Assembly: GCA_002347965.1 (NCBI GenBank)
Contig: DDYN01000005.1
Coordinates: 85,317-128,641, forward strand
Origin: UBA2233 sp002347965 [NCBI: Nitrospirae bacterium UBA2233]
GTDB lineage: Bacteria > UBA2233
Length of the DNA stretch: 43,325 nt
Reading direction: 5' to 3'
Below are positions 15,890 to 25,504 of this stretch, piece by piece. Below the pieces are notes generated by a model that did no database searches, was not told the DNA's origin, and saw only the letters and a program-made list of their open reading frames with translations. The number at the start of each line of letters is the position of its first letter. Position 1 is the stretch's first letter. The translations under genes and the position numbers were made by a program.

Positions 15890-17614
15890 TCATGACGAAG
15901 GGACGCCATCGGCCTCTAAGCTGGGTCGAAAATCTTTGAGGAAAAATTCTACTTGACGAAGCCGCCTTTTCCTGACAAGCCGGGCTTCAAGAACGGCATT
16001 TCCTAGATGGACTGTTTTGCCGTTTTCGCCCCATTTGCCCTGCAGGTCCAACCGCGTACCGTCCTCTAGGGTGAGGACTAGGGGTCCACTCCTTGTCTTG
16101 GTTTGGCCGAGGGATACGGCCTGAAGGAGAACTCTTGGGTAGGGGTTTGCCTCGCCGAACGGGGAGAGTGGACCTAGAATCCCAAGCCAGTCGTCTTCTG
16201 ATGGGACATGTTTAAGGGTAACGTCAACCAAGAGGGGGACCATGCCTCCGCCCGGGGCGTTGGCCTTGGAAGCAAGGCCAGACATGAAGGCTTTCAAAAA
16301 ACACGGCAATTGACGCTCATGGAGAGAAACGCCGCAGGCAGACTTGTGGCCGCCAAAACGCTCTAGGTAGAGCTTGGCATGTTCTAGCCCTTCTAGCAGC
16401 GAAATGCCGGGAACGCTGCGCCCGGAACCCTTTAGGGTTCCATCTTCAAGACGCTCGAGCACGATGGCCGGCCTATGAAACCGCTCGGCCAGCTTCGCGG
16501 CCACGATGCCCGCCACTCCATGGTGCCAGCCCCGGCCCGACACGACAATTGCGGGGGCTCCCTGTTCGACCAATAAAAGTGCTTGTTCCATAGACTCTTC
16601 GAGGATACCGTTCTGCAATCGCCTTCGGTCGGCATTGATCGCCTCGATCTCGCCGGCGAGCTCCCTTGCTTCTTTGAGACTCCTGCTCAAAAGGAGCCTG
16701 ACCGTATTCCTTGCCGTAGCCATCCGCCCGGACGCGTTCAGCCGAGGAATCAACACGAAGTTCGCATCCTTTTCGGATACGGGCGCAAAGGGGTTCCCCA
16801 ACCCCAGCCGCTTGAGCTCTGTCAGGCCTATCCATTCGGAGCTCACGAGCCGCTCGAGGCCAAGTTTTACGAACACGCGGTTGTCCATTACCAAGGGGGC
16901 CCTGTCGGCAAGCGTTGCCAACGCGACGAGCTCAAGGTAGCCGTCTAGGCCGGGCAAATTGGAAGGGTTTCCAAGCGACTCGCCTAAGGCCATCAAGAAG
17001 TAAAACACGACCGCGGCCGAACATGGGTCTTTTTGCACGGAAGGACAGTCTTTGCGCTTTGGGTTGATCAAGGCAAAGGCCGGAGGAAGCGCATCGGGGG
17101 GTTCGTGGTGGTCAAGAACGATCACCTCGAGCCCGGCATCTTTGGCGTATTCCAACGCCTTGTGGTCTCTCGAGCCACAATCGCAGGCCACCACTAGCCT
17201 AGCCCCGTGGCCTTTTAGCTTCTTGAGCCCTTCAATGGACAGACCGTAGCCTTCCTTTTGCCGATCCGGGCTCTTATAGAAGACTTTTAGTCCTAGTTTG
17301 GATAGATAATCGGACAAGATGACCGTCGAGCAGATCCCGTCGACATCGTAATCGCCAAACACGCCGATCGGCTCTTTGGCGATTACGGCGCTGGCAACGC
17401 GCTTGGCCGCAACATCCATGTCGCGAAACATCCGAGGGCTTTGGATATTCTCTAGCGTAGGGTTTAAGAAACGCTCCCCTTCTAAGGGGTCGCTAACCCC
17501 CCTTTGAACCAGGAAGATCGCCAAAAGAGGATGAATACGGAGATCTTTGGCCAGTGTAAGCGTCTTCTCTGGGCTTGGGAGCGGGCGATAGACCCAGGTC
17601 TTGGAGCCGAACAC
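15890..17614 (-). CDS. recJ: Single-stranded-DNA-specific exonuclease RecJ
   Basis: This 574-residue protein of usual length is a 5'-3' ssDNA exonuclease for recombination and mismatch repair. It shows the DHH phosphoesterase motifs GDYDVDG (87-93), ACDCG and LDHHEP (167-172), then PRLNASGRM, and the DHHA1 part with SGRGWHHGVAGIVAAKLAE, SGRSVPG and GGHKSACG. A C-terminal OB-fold follows. It is the last gene of a nine-gene minus-strand stack and lies seven bases after secF. The stretch between its stop and the next promoter (15723-15889) holds no gene that I can support. Confidence 0.96.
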   Translation of the reverse strand: MFGSKTWVYRPLPSPEKTLTLAKDLRIHPLLAIFLVQRGVSDPLEGERFLNPTLENIQSPRMFRDMDVAAKRVASAVIAKEPIGVFGDYDVDGICSTVILSDYLSKLGLKVFYKSPDRQKEGYGLSIEGLKKLKGHGARLVVACDCGSRDHKALEYAKDAGLEVIVLDHHEPPDALPPAFALINPKRKDCPSVQKDPCSAAVVFYFLMALGESLGNPSNLPGLDGYLELVALATLADRAPLVMDNRVFVKLGLERLVSSEWIGLTELKRLGLGNPFAPVSEKDANFVLIPRLNASGRMATARNTVRLLLSRSLKEARELAGEIEAINADRRRLQNGILEESMEQALLLVEQGAPAIVVSGRGWHHGVAGIVAAKLAERFHRPAIVLERLEDGTLKGSGRSVPGISLLEGLEHAKLYLERFGGHKSACGVSLHERQLPCFLKAFMSGLASKANAPGGGMVPLLVDVTLKHVPSEDDWLGILGPLSPFGEANPYPRVLLQAVSLGQTKTRSGPLVLTLEDGTRLDLQGKWGENGKTVHLGNAVLEARLVRKRRLRQVEFFLKDFRPSLEADGVPSS

Positions 17615-17621
17615 GGCGCAA

Positions 17622-18545
17622 TCAGCCCTTGGATGGCCTCTTAAAAAACAGGACGACGGGCGTGGCGATGTAGATGCTCGAATATGTCCCTACGATAACG
17701 CCAACGAGCATCACAAACGCAAAGTCGCGCAGCAGACTGGTCCCGAACACGAACAGGCTCACAAGGACGAGGAACACGGTCAACGAGGTAACGATCGTTC
17801 GGGAGAGCGTTTCGTTGATGCTTAGGTTGACAAGCTCCGACAGCGATAGCTTCTTGCCGAGCTTGGGAATGTTCTCGCGGATCCTGTCGCAGACGACGAT
17901 CGTATCGTTAACGCTGTAGCCGATGACGGTCAAAAGGGCCGCGAGCGTCACGAGCGAAAATTCTCTTTGTCCGAGCGCCATCGCCCCCAAGCAGACGGAC
18001 GTGTCGTGGATCAAGGCGACCACGGCGCCTAGGCCGTAGGCAAACTCGAACCGAAAGGCAATGTAGACGAGCATGGCCGCCCACGTGAGCAAGACGGCGA
18101 TGTAACCCTTTCTTCGAAGCTCTTTGCTCATGGCGGGCCCGACCATCTCAACCCTAGACACCTCGACCTTCTTGCCGAATGCCTCGTTGAGCGCTTGGTG
18201 CAGCCGTTGGTTAAAGCCCTCCAAGTCTTCTCTAGGGCCTGTCCTTACAAGATAGCCGCCGCCTTCGGCCCCGCCAAGCGGCTGGACCAGCACGTCACCC
18301 CCTGCAAGCGAAGCAAACACCACCCTTACGGCCGAAGGAGTCACCCTTTCTCCTCGGAAGCGCACCTCTACTAGGGTGCCGCCTTGGAAATCAACCCCCA
18401 GCGGAATCCCCTTTAAAAACACAAGCAGGATGCTTACTAGCACCAAGGCAGAGGAGAACGCAATCCAGAGAAACCGACTCCCAACGAAGTCGATTCGTGT
18501 ATCGCTAGGGATCAAACGCCTAAAAGAGGAACGTTCGGCTTTCAT
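17622..18545 (-). CDS. secF: Protein translocase subunit SecF
   Basis: This 307-residue inner-membrane protein, with SecD, uses the proton gradient to pull proteins out at the periplasmic side. It has TM1 near residues 26-45, the periplasmic loop starting LGVDFQGGTLVEVRF, and the five-helix C-terminal block with GYSVNDTIVVCDRIREN, the conserved SecF signature. Its start lies 15 bases after the secD stop. Confidence 0.97.
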   Translation of the reverse strand: MKAERSSFRRLIPSDTRIDFVGSRFLWIAFSSALVLVSILLVFLKGIPLGVDFQGGTLVEVRFRGERVTPSAVRVVFASLAGGDVLVQPLGGAEGGGYLVRTGPREDLEGFNQRLHQALNEAFGKKVEVSRVEMVGPAMSKELRRKGYIAVLLTWAAMLVYIAFRFEFAYGLGAVVALIHDTSVCLGAMALGQREFSLVTLAALLTVIGYSVNDTIVVCDRIRENIPKLGKKLSLSELVNLSINETLSRTIVTSLTVFLVLVSLFVFGTSLLRDFAFVMLVGVIVGTYSSIYIATPVVLFFKRPSKG

Positions 18546-18560
18546 GCCACTTCCTTAAAC

Positions 18561-20111
18561 CTAAAACGAGAGCCAGGCGTCTTTTCTGCGCGCCAAGAGG
18601 CTATCCATGATAAGCTTTGCCATGAATACGGCCGTAAAGAGGCTCGCGGCCATGCCGATGAAGAGCGTTACGGCAAACCCCTTGATCGGGCCCGTTCCCA
18701 TGAAATAGAGAATAACGGCCGAGACGAGCGTTGTGACGTGCGTGTCGATAATCGTCAAAAAGGCCCTTCGGAACCCTTCTTCGATACTCTTGGCCAGCGG
18801 CAGGCCGCCCCGGAGCTCTTCTCGGATACGCTCGACGATAAGCACGTTGGCGTCTACGGCCATGCCGACCGTGAGCACAATCCCCGCGATGCCGGGCAAC
18901 GTGAGCGTCGCCCCAAAGAGCGCCAGTGCCGAGAGCACGAGCACGACGTTGGAGAGCACGCAAAGGTCGGCGATCAGGCCCGACCTTCTGTAGTAGCCCG
19001 CCATGAAGGCAACCACCAGGAAGAACCCGACTGCGAGCGAGAGGGCGCCCCGAAGAATCGCTTCTTGGCCCAAGGATGGGCCTACGGACGTCTGTTCGAT
19101 AAGCTTCACGGGTGCCGGCAACGCACCCGCCCTGAGCACAATCGCCAAATCGTGCGCATCTTTCGTGGTAAAGCTGCCGGAGATTTGCGCCCTGCCCCCA
19201 CGAATCGGTTCGCGGATCACGGGGGCGGAATAGATGGCGTTGTCGAGCACGATGGCAAGCCTTTTTTCTACGTTGGCCGCCGTTACCTCGGCAAAGATAC
19301 GGGCGCCTTGGGCGTTGAAGGCAATGTTGACCACGGGCACACCCGTTTGGTCAAACCCTACAGTCGCGTCTTTGAGCATATCGCCCGTAAGCAGAGGTTG
19401 GCGCTCAAGGACGTAGGACACCCGCTCCCCATCGCGAACCTCGTACATCACCTGATACTCTGGAAGGCTCTGGGCCTCTTCCGGGGAAACTTCGTCTGCG
19501 ACAAGCCGAAACTCTAGAAGAGCCGTTCTTCCGATCAGAGCGATTGCTCTGCTCGGGTCCTCTAGTCCGGGGAGCTGCACCAGGATGCGCCCGCTGGCCT
19601 CTTGGCGCACGTCTGGCTCGGCCACGCCAAACTGGTCCACCCGGTTTCGAATGATCTCCACCGCCCTTCCGGACGCCTCTTTGAGCATCCGCTCCACGTA
19701 GGCGTCGTCCATTTTCAAGACAAGCTCGTTTCGGCGGGTCTCCAGCAGCCGAAGCTCTGGAAATTGGCCAAGAAGCTTGGCTGTCACATCGTTTGCCGTC
19801 TGATCATCCAGCAGGGTTATGCGAATCGCGCCTTCGTGGACTTGAGCATCCAGAAAGTCGTACCCACCCTCACGGATGGCGGACTTTAGCTGGGCAATAA
19901 GCCGGTATGCAAGCGTCTCTTCGTGTTTGGCCTTGTCAATTTCGAACACAAGGTGGATGCCGCCTTTGAGGTCAAGGCCAAGCTTGAGCATACGCCTTTG
20001 GATGGGTTCGGGCCAATTTTTAACCCAGGGAGAAAGGAGCGTGGGCAAAAGCAAAAGAACCCCTATCGTAAGCACAGCGACGGCGATACCGGCCTTTGTC
20101 CGAAGACCCAT
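18561..20111 (-). CDS. secD: Protein translocase subunit SecD
   Basis: This 516-residue partner of SecF has TM1 at about 8-28, the P1 head and base with GLDLKGGIHLVFEID, the segment VLRAGALPAPVK before TM2, and the C-terminal TM2-TM6 bundle with GMAVDANVLIVERIREE, whose Asp is part of the proton path. The length is somewhat shorter than E. coli SecD (615), as in many other phyla. It lies 15 bases downstream of yajC. Confidence 0.97.
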   Translation of the reverse strand: MGLRTKAGIAVAVLTIGVLLLLPTLLSPWVKNWPEPIQRRMLKLGLDLKGGIHLVFEIDKAKHEETLAYRLIAQLKSAIREGGYDFLDAQVHEGAIRITLLDDQTANDVTAKLLGQFPELRLLETRRNELVLKMDDAYVERMLKEASGRAVEIIRNRVDQFGVAEPDVRQEASGRILVQLPGLEDPSRAIALIGRTALLEFRLVADEVSPEEAQSLPEYQVMYEVRDGERVSYVLERQPLLTGDMLKDATVGFDQTGVPVVNIAFNAQGARIFAEVTAANVEKRLAIVLDNAIYSAPVIREPIRGGRAQISGSFTTKDAHDLAIVLRAGALPAPVKLIEQTSVGPSLGQEAILRGALSLAVGFFLVVAFMAGYYRRSGLIADLCVLSNVVLVLSALALFGATLTLPGIAGIVLTVGMAVDANVLIVERIREELRGGLPLAKSIEEGFRRAFLTIIDTHVTTLVSAVILYFMGTGPIKGFAVTLFIGMAASLFTAVFMAKLIMDSLLARRKDAWLSF

Positions 20112-20126
20112 GGTCTTTTGTGCCCC

Positions 20127-20468
20127 CTAGGAGGGACTCGGGCCCTGGGACCCTTTGGATGGGTCCTCAACAACGCGGGCAATAGCGTTTCTTGCCACCT
20201 TCACCCGAACCTTCTCGGCGATTTCTAGCGTGACATACTGATCCGTAAGGCCGATGATTTTGCCTAGCAGCCCCCCATTCGTCAGGACAACGTCGTCCCG
20301 TTTTAGGCCCTGGAGCATCGCCTGAAGCTCACGCATCTTTTTTTGCTGGGGGCGAATGAGCAGTACGTAGAAGATGAGGAACAATAAAAGAATCGGCACC
20401 AACGGCCCTAAAAGACTCCCGATTCCCGCAGGTACCCCGCCTTGCTGGGCAAACGCAACGCTAGCCAT
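20127..20468 (-). CDS. yajC: Preprotein translocase subunit YajC
   Basis: This 113-residue protein has one transmembrane helix (about 21-40) followed by RPQQKKMRELQAMLQGLKRD and the basic domain VVLTNGGLLGKIIGL. It is an accessory of the SecDF complex. The start is the ATG at 20468, seven bases after GGGAGG and eight bases inside tgt; an upstream in-frame start at 20483 lacks such a site. Confidence 0.95.
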   Translation of the reverse strand: MASVAFAQQGGVPAGIGSLLGPLVPILLLFLIFYVLLIRPQQKKMRELQAMLQGLKRDDVVLTNGGLLGKIIGLTDQYVTLEIAEKVRVKVARNAIARVVEDPSKGSQGPSPS

Positions 20469-21603
20469 TTCCCTCCCTTTCAAAACTCAACCGCGAAAGT
20501 TTCGCTGTAACCCACTGGCCATACCTCCCTGAGCCGATCGCGCGCCTCGCTTCCTCAAGGAGTTTACCATAGTAGCGCAAATTGTGTAGCGTGTTAAGCC
20601 GAAAGACCGATGGGTCTCCGATACGGTACAGATGAGCCAAGTATCCAAGCGAAAACGTCTTGCATGCGTAGCAATCGCATAAGGGGTCTATCGGCTCTTC
20701 CTTGCCTCGAGAGAGGGCATTCTTCAGGCGAACGGACCCGTTGGAGGTGTAGAGCTGTCCGTGCCTCGCCAGCCTGGTAGGCAGGATGCAATCGAACATG
20801 TCCACCCCGAGCCGCACCCCTTCGAGCAGGTCGGCGGGGGTCCCAACACCCATAAGGTAGCGGGGCCTGACCGGATCCAAGCTTTCGACCGTTCGAGAGA
20901 CGAGCTCCCACATTAAGTTCTTCGGCTCTCCAAGGGAAAACCCGCCGAGAGCAAACCCGGCAACAGAAAGCTCGCTGACCTCCAAGGAAGCCCGAACCCT
21001 GAGTTCCGGGAAGACGCCCCCCTGGACAATACCGAACAACGCGCCCCGTTCCGGGTTCTTGGCCTCAAGCGAGGCCTTGAGCCAGTCCAACGTGCGGCCT
21101 AACGCCGCCTTTGTTTGAGACTCGGAGGCCGGATAGCCGACAGGCTGATCGAGCGGCATGTGAATATCGCTTCCAATCCTTTCTTGGATTGCAACGACGT
21201 CTTTTGGGGAAAGCCGATGCATCGCCCCGTCCAGCGGAGACCGGAAAAGCACGCCGTCGTCGAAAACCTTCACGAAGGGGCTCAAAGAAAACACCTGGTA
21301 TCCGCCCGAGTCTGTCAAAATTCCCCCTCGATAGCCCATAAAGCGCTTGAGCCCGTCGAAGCGCTCAACGAGCTCCACGCCAGGCCTTAGGTACACATGC
21401 AAGGCGTTGGCCAGAATCATCCCAAACCCAAGCTTTTCGAGGTCTTCTGCCAGGACCGCCCGCACCGCCCCGTGCGTACCGACGGGCATGAACGCAGGCG
21501 TGGCGACCGCTCCGAAGCGCCCCATCAAAACGCCTAGCCGAGCTTGCGTGCCCCGATCTTTGGTGACGATACGAAACGAAAGTGCCGAGTTTGTCGCGTT
21601 CAA
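20461..21603 (-). CDS. tgt: tRNA-guanine transglycosylase
   Basis: This 380-residue enzyme exchanges G34 for preQ1 in tRNAs with GUN anticodons. It shows TDSGGYQVFSL with the catalytic Asp, FGIVQGG, GGFSLGE, and the zinc site CDCYACKTFS ending with LNTLHNLRYY. The segment usually read as FDEC is LDQP here, keeping the Asp but not the following Glu-Cys. The start is TTG at 21603, preceded by AAAGGGCGG. It follows queA by 36 bases and is coupled to yajC. Confidence 0.97.
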   Translation of the reverse strand: MNATNSALSFRIVTKDRGTQARLGVLMGRFGAVATPAFMPVGTHGAVRAVLAEDLEKLGFGMILANALHVYLRPGVELVERFDGLKRFMGYRGGILTDSGGYQVFSLSPFVKVFDDGVLFRSPLDGAMHRLSPKDVVAIQERIGSDIHMPLDQPVGYPASESQTKAALGRTLDWLKASLEAKNPERGALFGIVQGGVFPELRVRASLEVSELSVAGFALGGFSLGEPKNLMWELVSRTVESLDPVRPRYLMGVGTPADLLEGVRLGVDMFDCILPTRLARHGQLYTSNGSVRLKNALSRGKEEPIDPLCDCYACKTFSLGYLAHLYRIGDPSVFRLNTLHNLRYYGKLLEEARRAIGSGRYGQWVTAKLSRLSFEREGNG

Positions 21604-21639
21604 GGTTCGCCGCCCTTTCTTTGTCGCAAAAAGCCTCTC

Positions 21640-22719
21640 CTACACGACAAGCATGGCATCGCCGAAGCTGTAGAAACGGTACCCCTTGGAGATGGCCTCC
21701 TTGTAGGCATCAAGGATGCGCTCAAGCCCGCCGAAGGCTCCAACAAGCGCCAAGAGGCTTGATTTTGGTAGGTGAAAGTTGGTGATCAGCGCATCCACCG
21801 CTTGAAAGCGGTAACCAGGCCTGAGAAACCTGTCGGTATATCCGCTCGCCCCCCTTTCTTGGAGATCCTCGTCAAACAAGAAGGCGGCGAACGACTCGAG
21901 CGTCCTTACGACCGTCGTTCCCACGGCAACGACCCTGCGGCCTTGGCGCTTGGCTTGGGCAAGGGCTTTCAGCGTGGCCCCTTCGACGCGGAACGCCTCG
22001 GGCTCAAGCCGGTTTTCCTCGAGCAATTCCTGTTTTAACGGCTTGAATGTGCCAAGCCCTACATTAAGAATGATTTTGCATACCTCCACGCCTTTTCTTG
22101 AGAGCGCCTCAAGGAGCTCGGGTGTAAAGTGAAGCCCGGCCGTGGGCGCGGCGATGGACCCGGGGGTTTGTGCGTACACGGAGTTGTAGGCCTTAAGCCA
22201 CGCCTCTGTTTTTGAAAGCCTTTCTTTCTCCAGCCTGCGGGCGATGTACGGCGGCAGGGGTACGACTCCAAAGCCTTGCGCGACGCTACGCCAGTCCAGA
22301 GGCCCTAAGGCACCCTCGAATACGCCCTCGAACATCCCAACGCCAAGCGAGGCCTTCGGGGTAAACACTAAGTTGAAGTCAAGCTTCAAAGGCTCGCCTA
22401 GCTTGACCTTGCGGGCCGGGTTTAACAGCGCCCTGACCAACAACGGCTGACCGGCCTCCTCTAAAACAAGAATTTCGAACGTCTTGCCTGTTTTTGCGCT
22501 TGCCCAGAATCGACAGGGGGCCACCATGGAGGCGTTCACGACCAGCACGTCCGTAGGCCGAAGAAAACGCTCGATGTCCCGGAACGTCGCATGATGAACA
22601 CGTCCCGAGGCACGCTCGAGCACCAAGAGCCTGCACGCATCCCTCGGGTTCGCGGGCTCCAGCGCGATCAACTCTTCGGGCAGCTCGAATTCGAGCGAGC
22701 TAAGCCGAAGCTTCTCCAT
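21640..22719 (-). CDS. queA: S-adenosylmethionine:tRNA ribosyltransferase-isomerase QueA
   Basis: This 359-residue enzyme transfers and rearranges the ribosyl group of SAM onto preQ1 at tRNA position 34 to give epoxyqueuosine. It shows [41 protein letters not shown] and [18 protein letters not shown]. It sits directly upstream of tgt, the previous step of the pathway, and its start overlaps the end of the slipin gene by 20 bases. No other queuosine gene is in the window. Confidence 0.97.
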   Translation of the reverse strand: MEKLRLSSLEFELPEELIALEPANPRDACRLLVLERASGRVHHATFRDIERFLRPTDVLVVNASMVAPCRFWASAKTGKTFEILVLEEAGQPLLVRALLNPARKVKLGEPLKLDFNLVFTPKASLGVGMFEGVFEGALGPLDWRSVAQGFGVVPLPPYIARRLEKERLSKTEAWLKAYNSVYAQTPGSIAAPTAGLHFTPELLEALSRKGVEVCKIILNVGLGTFKPLKQELLEENRLEPEAFRVEGATLKALAQAKRQGRRVVAVGTTVVRTLESFAAFLFDEDLQERGASGYTDRFLRPGYRFQAVDALITNFHLPKSSLLALVGAFGGLERILDAYKEAISKGYRFYSFGDAMLVV

Positions 22720-23473
22720 TTCCCTGCGTCATAAACCCCCGAAACAGCTCAAGGGGTATAGGAAGGACAATGACGGAAGTCTTTTCCGAAGCGACCTCCG
22801 TGACCGTTTGAAGAAAACGCAGTTGGAGCGCAGACGGGGTGGTGGAGATGATCTTCGCCGCTCCTGTCAAGCGCTCGGCGGCCAGGTACTCGCCCTCGGC
22901 ATGGATGACCTTGGCCCGCTTTTCGCGCTCAGCCTCGGCCTGCCTTGCCATCATGCGCTGCATCTCTTGGGGAAGGTCGATGTACTTAATCTCGACGTTG
23001 CTCACCTTGATGCCCCAAGGGTCGGTATGCGCATCCAGTATCTCCTGGATGCGGATGTTGAGCTTCTCCCTTTTACCCAAGAGCTCGTCTAACTCGGCCT
23101 CACCGCAAACGCTCCGTAGCGTGGTCTGGGCAAGCTGGCTGGTGGCGTAAAGATAATTCTCCACCTCGATGATCGCCTTTTCAGGGATCATGACCCGGAA
23201 GTAGATGACTGCGTTGACCTTTACGGTGACGTTGTCCTTGGTAATAACATCCTGAGAGGGAACGTCCATCGTCAAGACGCGCAGGTCTACCCGAACCATC
23301 CGGTCTACGACGGGGATCAGCAGGATAAGACCCGGGCCTTTGGTGGCCACGTAGCGGCCGAGTCTAAAAACGACACCCCTTTCGTACTCGGCCAAAATCC
23401 GGATCGCGTTCATCAAGAAGAACACGACCAGCGCCGCAACGATCAAAGCAGGCACAAATAACGGCTGGTACAT
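22700..23473 (-). CDS. Slipin (stomatin/SPFH-family membrane protein)
   Basis: This 257-residue protein has one N-terminal membrane segment (about 6-25), then the SPFH domain with [34 protein letters not shown] and [20 protein letters not shown], followed by a charged helical tail ([20 protein letters not shown]). Slipins form ring-like membrane scaffolds. The neighbour upstream is a long NfeD with a serine-protease domain, the usual slipin partner, 11 bases away. Confidence 0.95.
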   Translation of the reverse strand: MYQPLFVPALIVAALVVFFLMNAIRILAEYERGVVFRLGRYVATKGPGLILLIPVVDRMVRVDLRVLTMDVPSQDVITKDNVTVKVNAVIYFRVMIPEKAIIEVENYLYATSQLAQTTLRSVCGEAELDELLGKREKLNIRIQEILDAHTDPWGIKVSNVEIKYIDLPQEMQRMMARQAEAEREKRAKVIHAEGEYLAAERLTGAAKIISTTPSALQLRFLQTVTEVASEKTSVIVLPIPLELFRGFMTQGNGEASA

Positions 23474-23484
23474 GGCTGGACTCC

Positions 23485-24804
23485 TTAGGGTTCTTTTTTC
23501 TCTTGGAGAGGTTTTACCTCGAGCAAAAGCCCTTCGATACCGGTTACTAACACCTCTTCGCCCGGCTTTAGCTCGCCGATATCGCTCTTAGTCGACCAGA
23601 TCTCGCCGTGCACGAGCACCCGGCCTTTGTTGTCTGAACCTAGGGGGAGGATCACCTTGCCTTTCATCCCGACGATCCCTTGCGCCCCCGTAACGGGCTT
23701 TTTTATGTGCGCACGAGCAACAAGCCAGACGACGAAGGCCACGAATACCGCGGTCGTGAAGATTACGGGCAGAAGGACGCTGAGCGAGACGCGCAAGTAC
23801 TCGGCCTCGCTCTTGAACAGCATGAGCGAACCAAGGAGCATCGAACCAACCCCCCCTATGCTTAACAACCCGTAACTCGTTACCTTGACCTCGAGCAGCA
23901 TGAGCAAGACTCCAAGGCCGATGAGCGCTAGGCCGGCGTAGCTGATGGGCAACATCTCGAGGCCGAAAAACCCTAACACCAGGCATATGACGCCAACCAC
24001 CCCGGGAAAGACGGCGCCGGGCGAGGCTAGCTCGAACAATATGCCGTAAACCCCGAACATGAGCAGGATGTAGGCGACGTTGGGGCTGCTTAAGACAAGC
24101 AAGAAACGTTGCCTTAGGCTCATCTCAAAGTCCTGAACGCTTGCTCCGCGGGTCTTTAGCGTTCTAGCTTTTCCCTTGACCTCCACGGAGCGGCCGTCTA
24201 GCTTTTCGATTAACTCTTTGGCGTTTTCCGCCATGAGATCGCATACGTTCAGCCTTAGTGCGGTTTCGGCGTCGATAGAAGCGGCCTGCCTGATTGCCTT
24301 TTCTACCCACTCGGCATTCCGGTTGTGCCTTTTGGCCAGCCCCGTCGCGTAGGCGACCATGTCGTTGACGACCTTTTTTGTCATGGGGTCGTCTTCTTTC
24401 AGCTCCTGACCTAGCGAAACGGGATGCGCCGCCCCCAAATTCGTGCTGGGAGCCATCGCAAGAACATGGGAGGCAATCGCGATGATGCAGCCTGCCGAGG
24501 CGGCCCTCGCCCCCGGGGGGGCGACGTACACGGCTACAGGAAGGTCCGAGTCCTCGATGCCACGGATAATCCTGCGCATCGAGCTGTCTAGGCCTCCTGG
24601 AGTATCCATCTCGATCAAAAGAAGTTCTGCACCCGCCTCTTCGGCCTCTTCGAGGCTATCTAGGAGGTATTCGGCCATGACAGGGTTAACCACGCCCTCG
24701 AGCTTGGCCTTAAGGATTAGCGTTTCTCCAAAAAGAGGGCCCGAGATCAACAGTAAAAACACAAAAAACGCCACAAAGGCCAGGGAATGGCCGCCCCTTC
24801 TCAT
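23485..24804 (-). CDS. NfeD-type membrane protein with ClpP-class serine protease domain
   Basis: This 439-residue protein has a signal-like N-terminal helix and a ClpP/SppA-like domain with GARAASAGC (Ser nucleophile) and [13 protein letters not shown] (likely catalytic Lys). A block of transmembrane helices around residues 235-375 and a C-terminal OB-type NfeD domain ([25 protein letters not shown]) follow. Archaeal relatives cleave the slipin C-terminus. The ATG at 24804 overlaps the stop of the uracil-DNA glycosylase gene (ATGA); an in-frame ATG ten codons upstream is less likely. Confidence 0.93.
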   Translation of the reverse strand: MRRGGHSLAFVAFFVFLLLISGPLFGETLILKAKLEGVVNPVMAEYLLDSLEEAEEAGAELLLIEMDTPGGLDSSMRRIIRGIEDSDLPVAVYVAPPGARAASAGCIIAIASHVLAMAPSTNLGAAHPVSLGQELKEDDPMTKKVVNDMVAYATGLAKRHNRNAEWVEKAIRQAASIDAETALRLNVCDLMAENAKELIEKLDGRSVEVKGKARTLKTRGASVQDFEMSLRQRFLLVLSSPNVAYILLMFGVYGILFELASPGAVFPGVVGVICLVLGFFGLEMLPISYAGLALIGLGVLLMLLEVKVTSYGLLSIGGVGSMLLGSLMLFKSEAEYLRVSLSVLLPVIFTTAVFVAFVVWLVARAHIKKPVTGAQGIVGMKGKVILPLGSDNKGRVLVHGEIWSTKSDIGELKPGEEVLVTGIEGLLLEVKPLQEKKEP

Positions 24805-25496
24805 GCATTCATTTCCTTCTTTAGGAATTCGCATGCCAAAAGGATGTCATGACGGATCGTTTCCACGCTAGGAGGGTTTCGGAGCGCAAACGCGGGATGG
24901 TAGGTTGGGATCGTGACGCGCCCTTCATGCGCAAGCACTTGGCCGCGCATTCTTGAAATGGTCTTTTCGAACCCAAAAAACGCCTTGAGTGCGACGGATC
25001 CTAACAGCACGAGGACTTTCGGGTCAATAATCCGAATCTGCTGCAACAAAAACGGCTTGCACGTCAAGACCTCCTCGGGCTCGGGAGTGCGGTTCTCCGG
25101 CGGACGGCACTTGATCACGTTTGCAATGTATACCTGCTCTCGGGTAAACCCGACCTCCTCGAGGAGCCTTGCCAAAAGCTGCCCTGCCCTGCCGACGAAC
25201 GGCCTTCCTTGCCTGTCTTCATCCTTACCGGGCGCTTCTCCGATCAGCATTAGGTCGGCATCCGGGTTCCCCTCCCCGAACACGATATGACTGCGAGCCC
25301 TGGACAAACCGCAGCGTGTACAAGCGTCGAGCTCGTTGGCCCTCAAATCTTCCAGGGCTAGTCTTTTTTGTTCTCGATGAGTCTTCGCGTTTTCCATCCT
25401 ATGCATCCTAGCCCACACAAAAAGTCTATCGTAGCGCTTGTTCAGCGCGTTGGCCGCGGCCTTGAGTTGCAAAGCGAACTCTGAATGTTTTATCAT
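24801..25496 (-). CDS. Family 4 uracil-DNA glycosylase (Fe-S)
   Basis: This protein of up to 231 residues removes uracil from DNA. It shows the four Fe-S cysteines expected of family 4 (C59 and C62 in CTRCGLSR, C130 in IKCRPPENRTP, C146 in LTCKPFL), the motif GEAPGKDED, and HPAF near the C-terminus. The first 30 residues are not conserved, and starts at 25406 or 25397 are possible. They would also free space for a promoter between this gene and the divergent PLC-like gene. It is the first gene of the stack that runs down to recJ. Confidence 0.93.
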   Translation of the reverse strand: MIKHSEFALQLKAAANALNKRYDRLFVWARMHRMENAKTHREQKRLALEDLRANELDACTRCGLSRARSHIVFGEGNPDADLMLIGEAPGKDEDRQGRPFVGRAGQLLARLLEEVGFTREQVYIANVIKCRPPENRTPEPEEVLTCKPFLLQQIRIIDPKVLVLLGSVALKAFFGFEKTISRMRGQVLAHEGRVTIPTYHPAFALRNPPSVETIRHDILLACEFLKKEMNA

Positions 25497-25502
25497 TGAT
25501 AA
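25490..25502. promoter_or_regulatory. Perfect 6-1-6 palindrome between divergent genes
   Basis: TTATCATTGATAA is a perfect palindrome around its central T and lies exactly where the divergent glycosylase and PLC-like genes meet. Together with the following TCAT it partly resembles a Fur box (GATAATCAT). It may be an operator. The regulator is unknown. Confidence 0.35.
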
Positions 25503-25504
25503 TC

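Noticed and set aside
15875-15906. Inverted repeat GCGTCCC/GGGACGC at the end of recJ
   Set aside because: The 7-bp arms are 18 bases apart, one arm is inside the coding region and no T-tract follows, so I do not call a terminator.
15724-15909. 61-codon minus-strand open frame between recJ and the HTH gene
   Set aside because: No ribosome site, no family resemblance and AT-rich composition typical of a spacer.
18738-19517. 259-codon plus-strand open frame
   Set aside because: It is antisense to secD; rich in Arg/Gly/His and without domain pattern.
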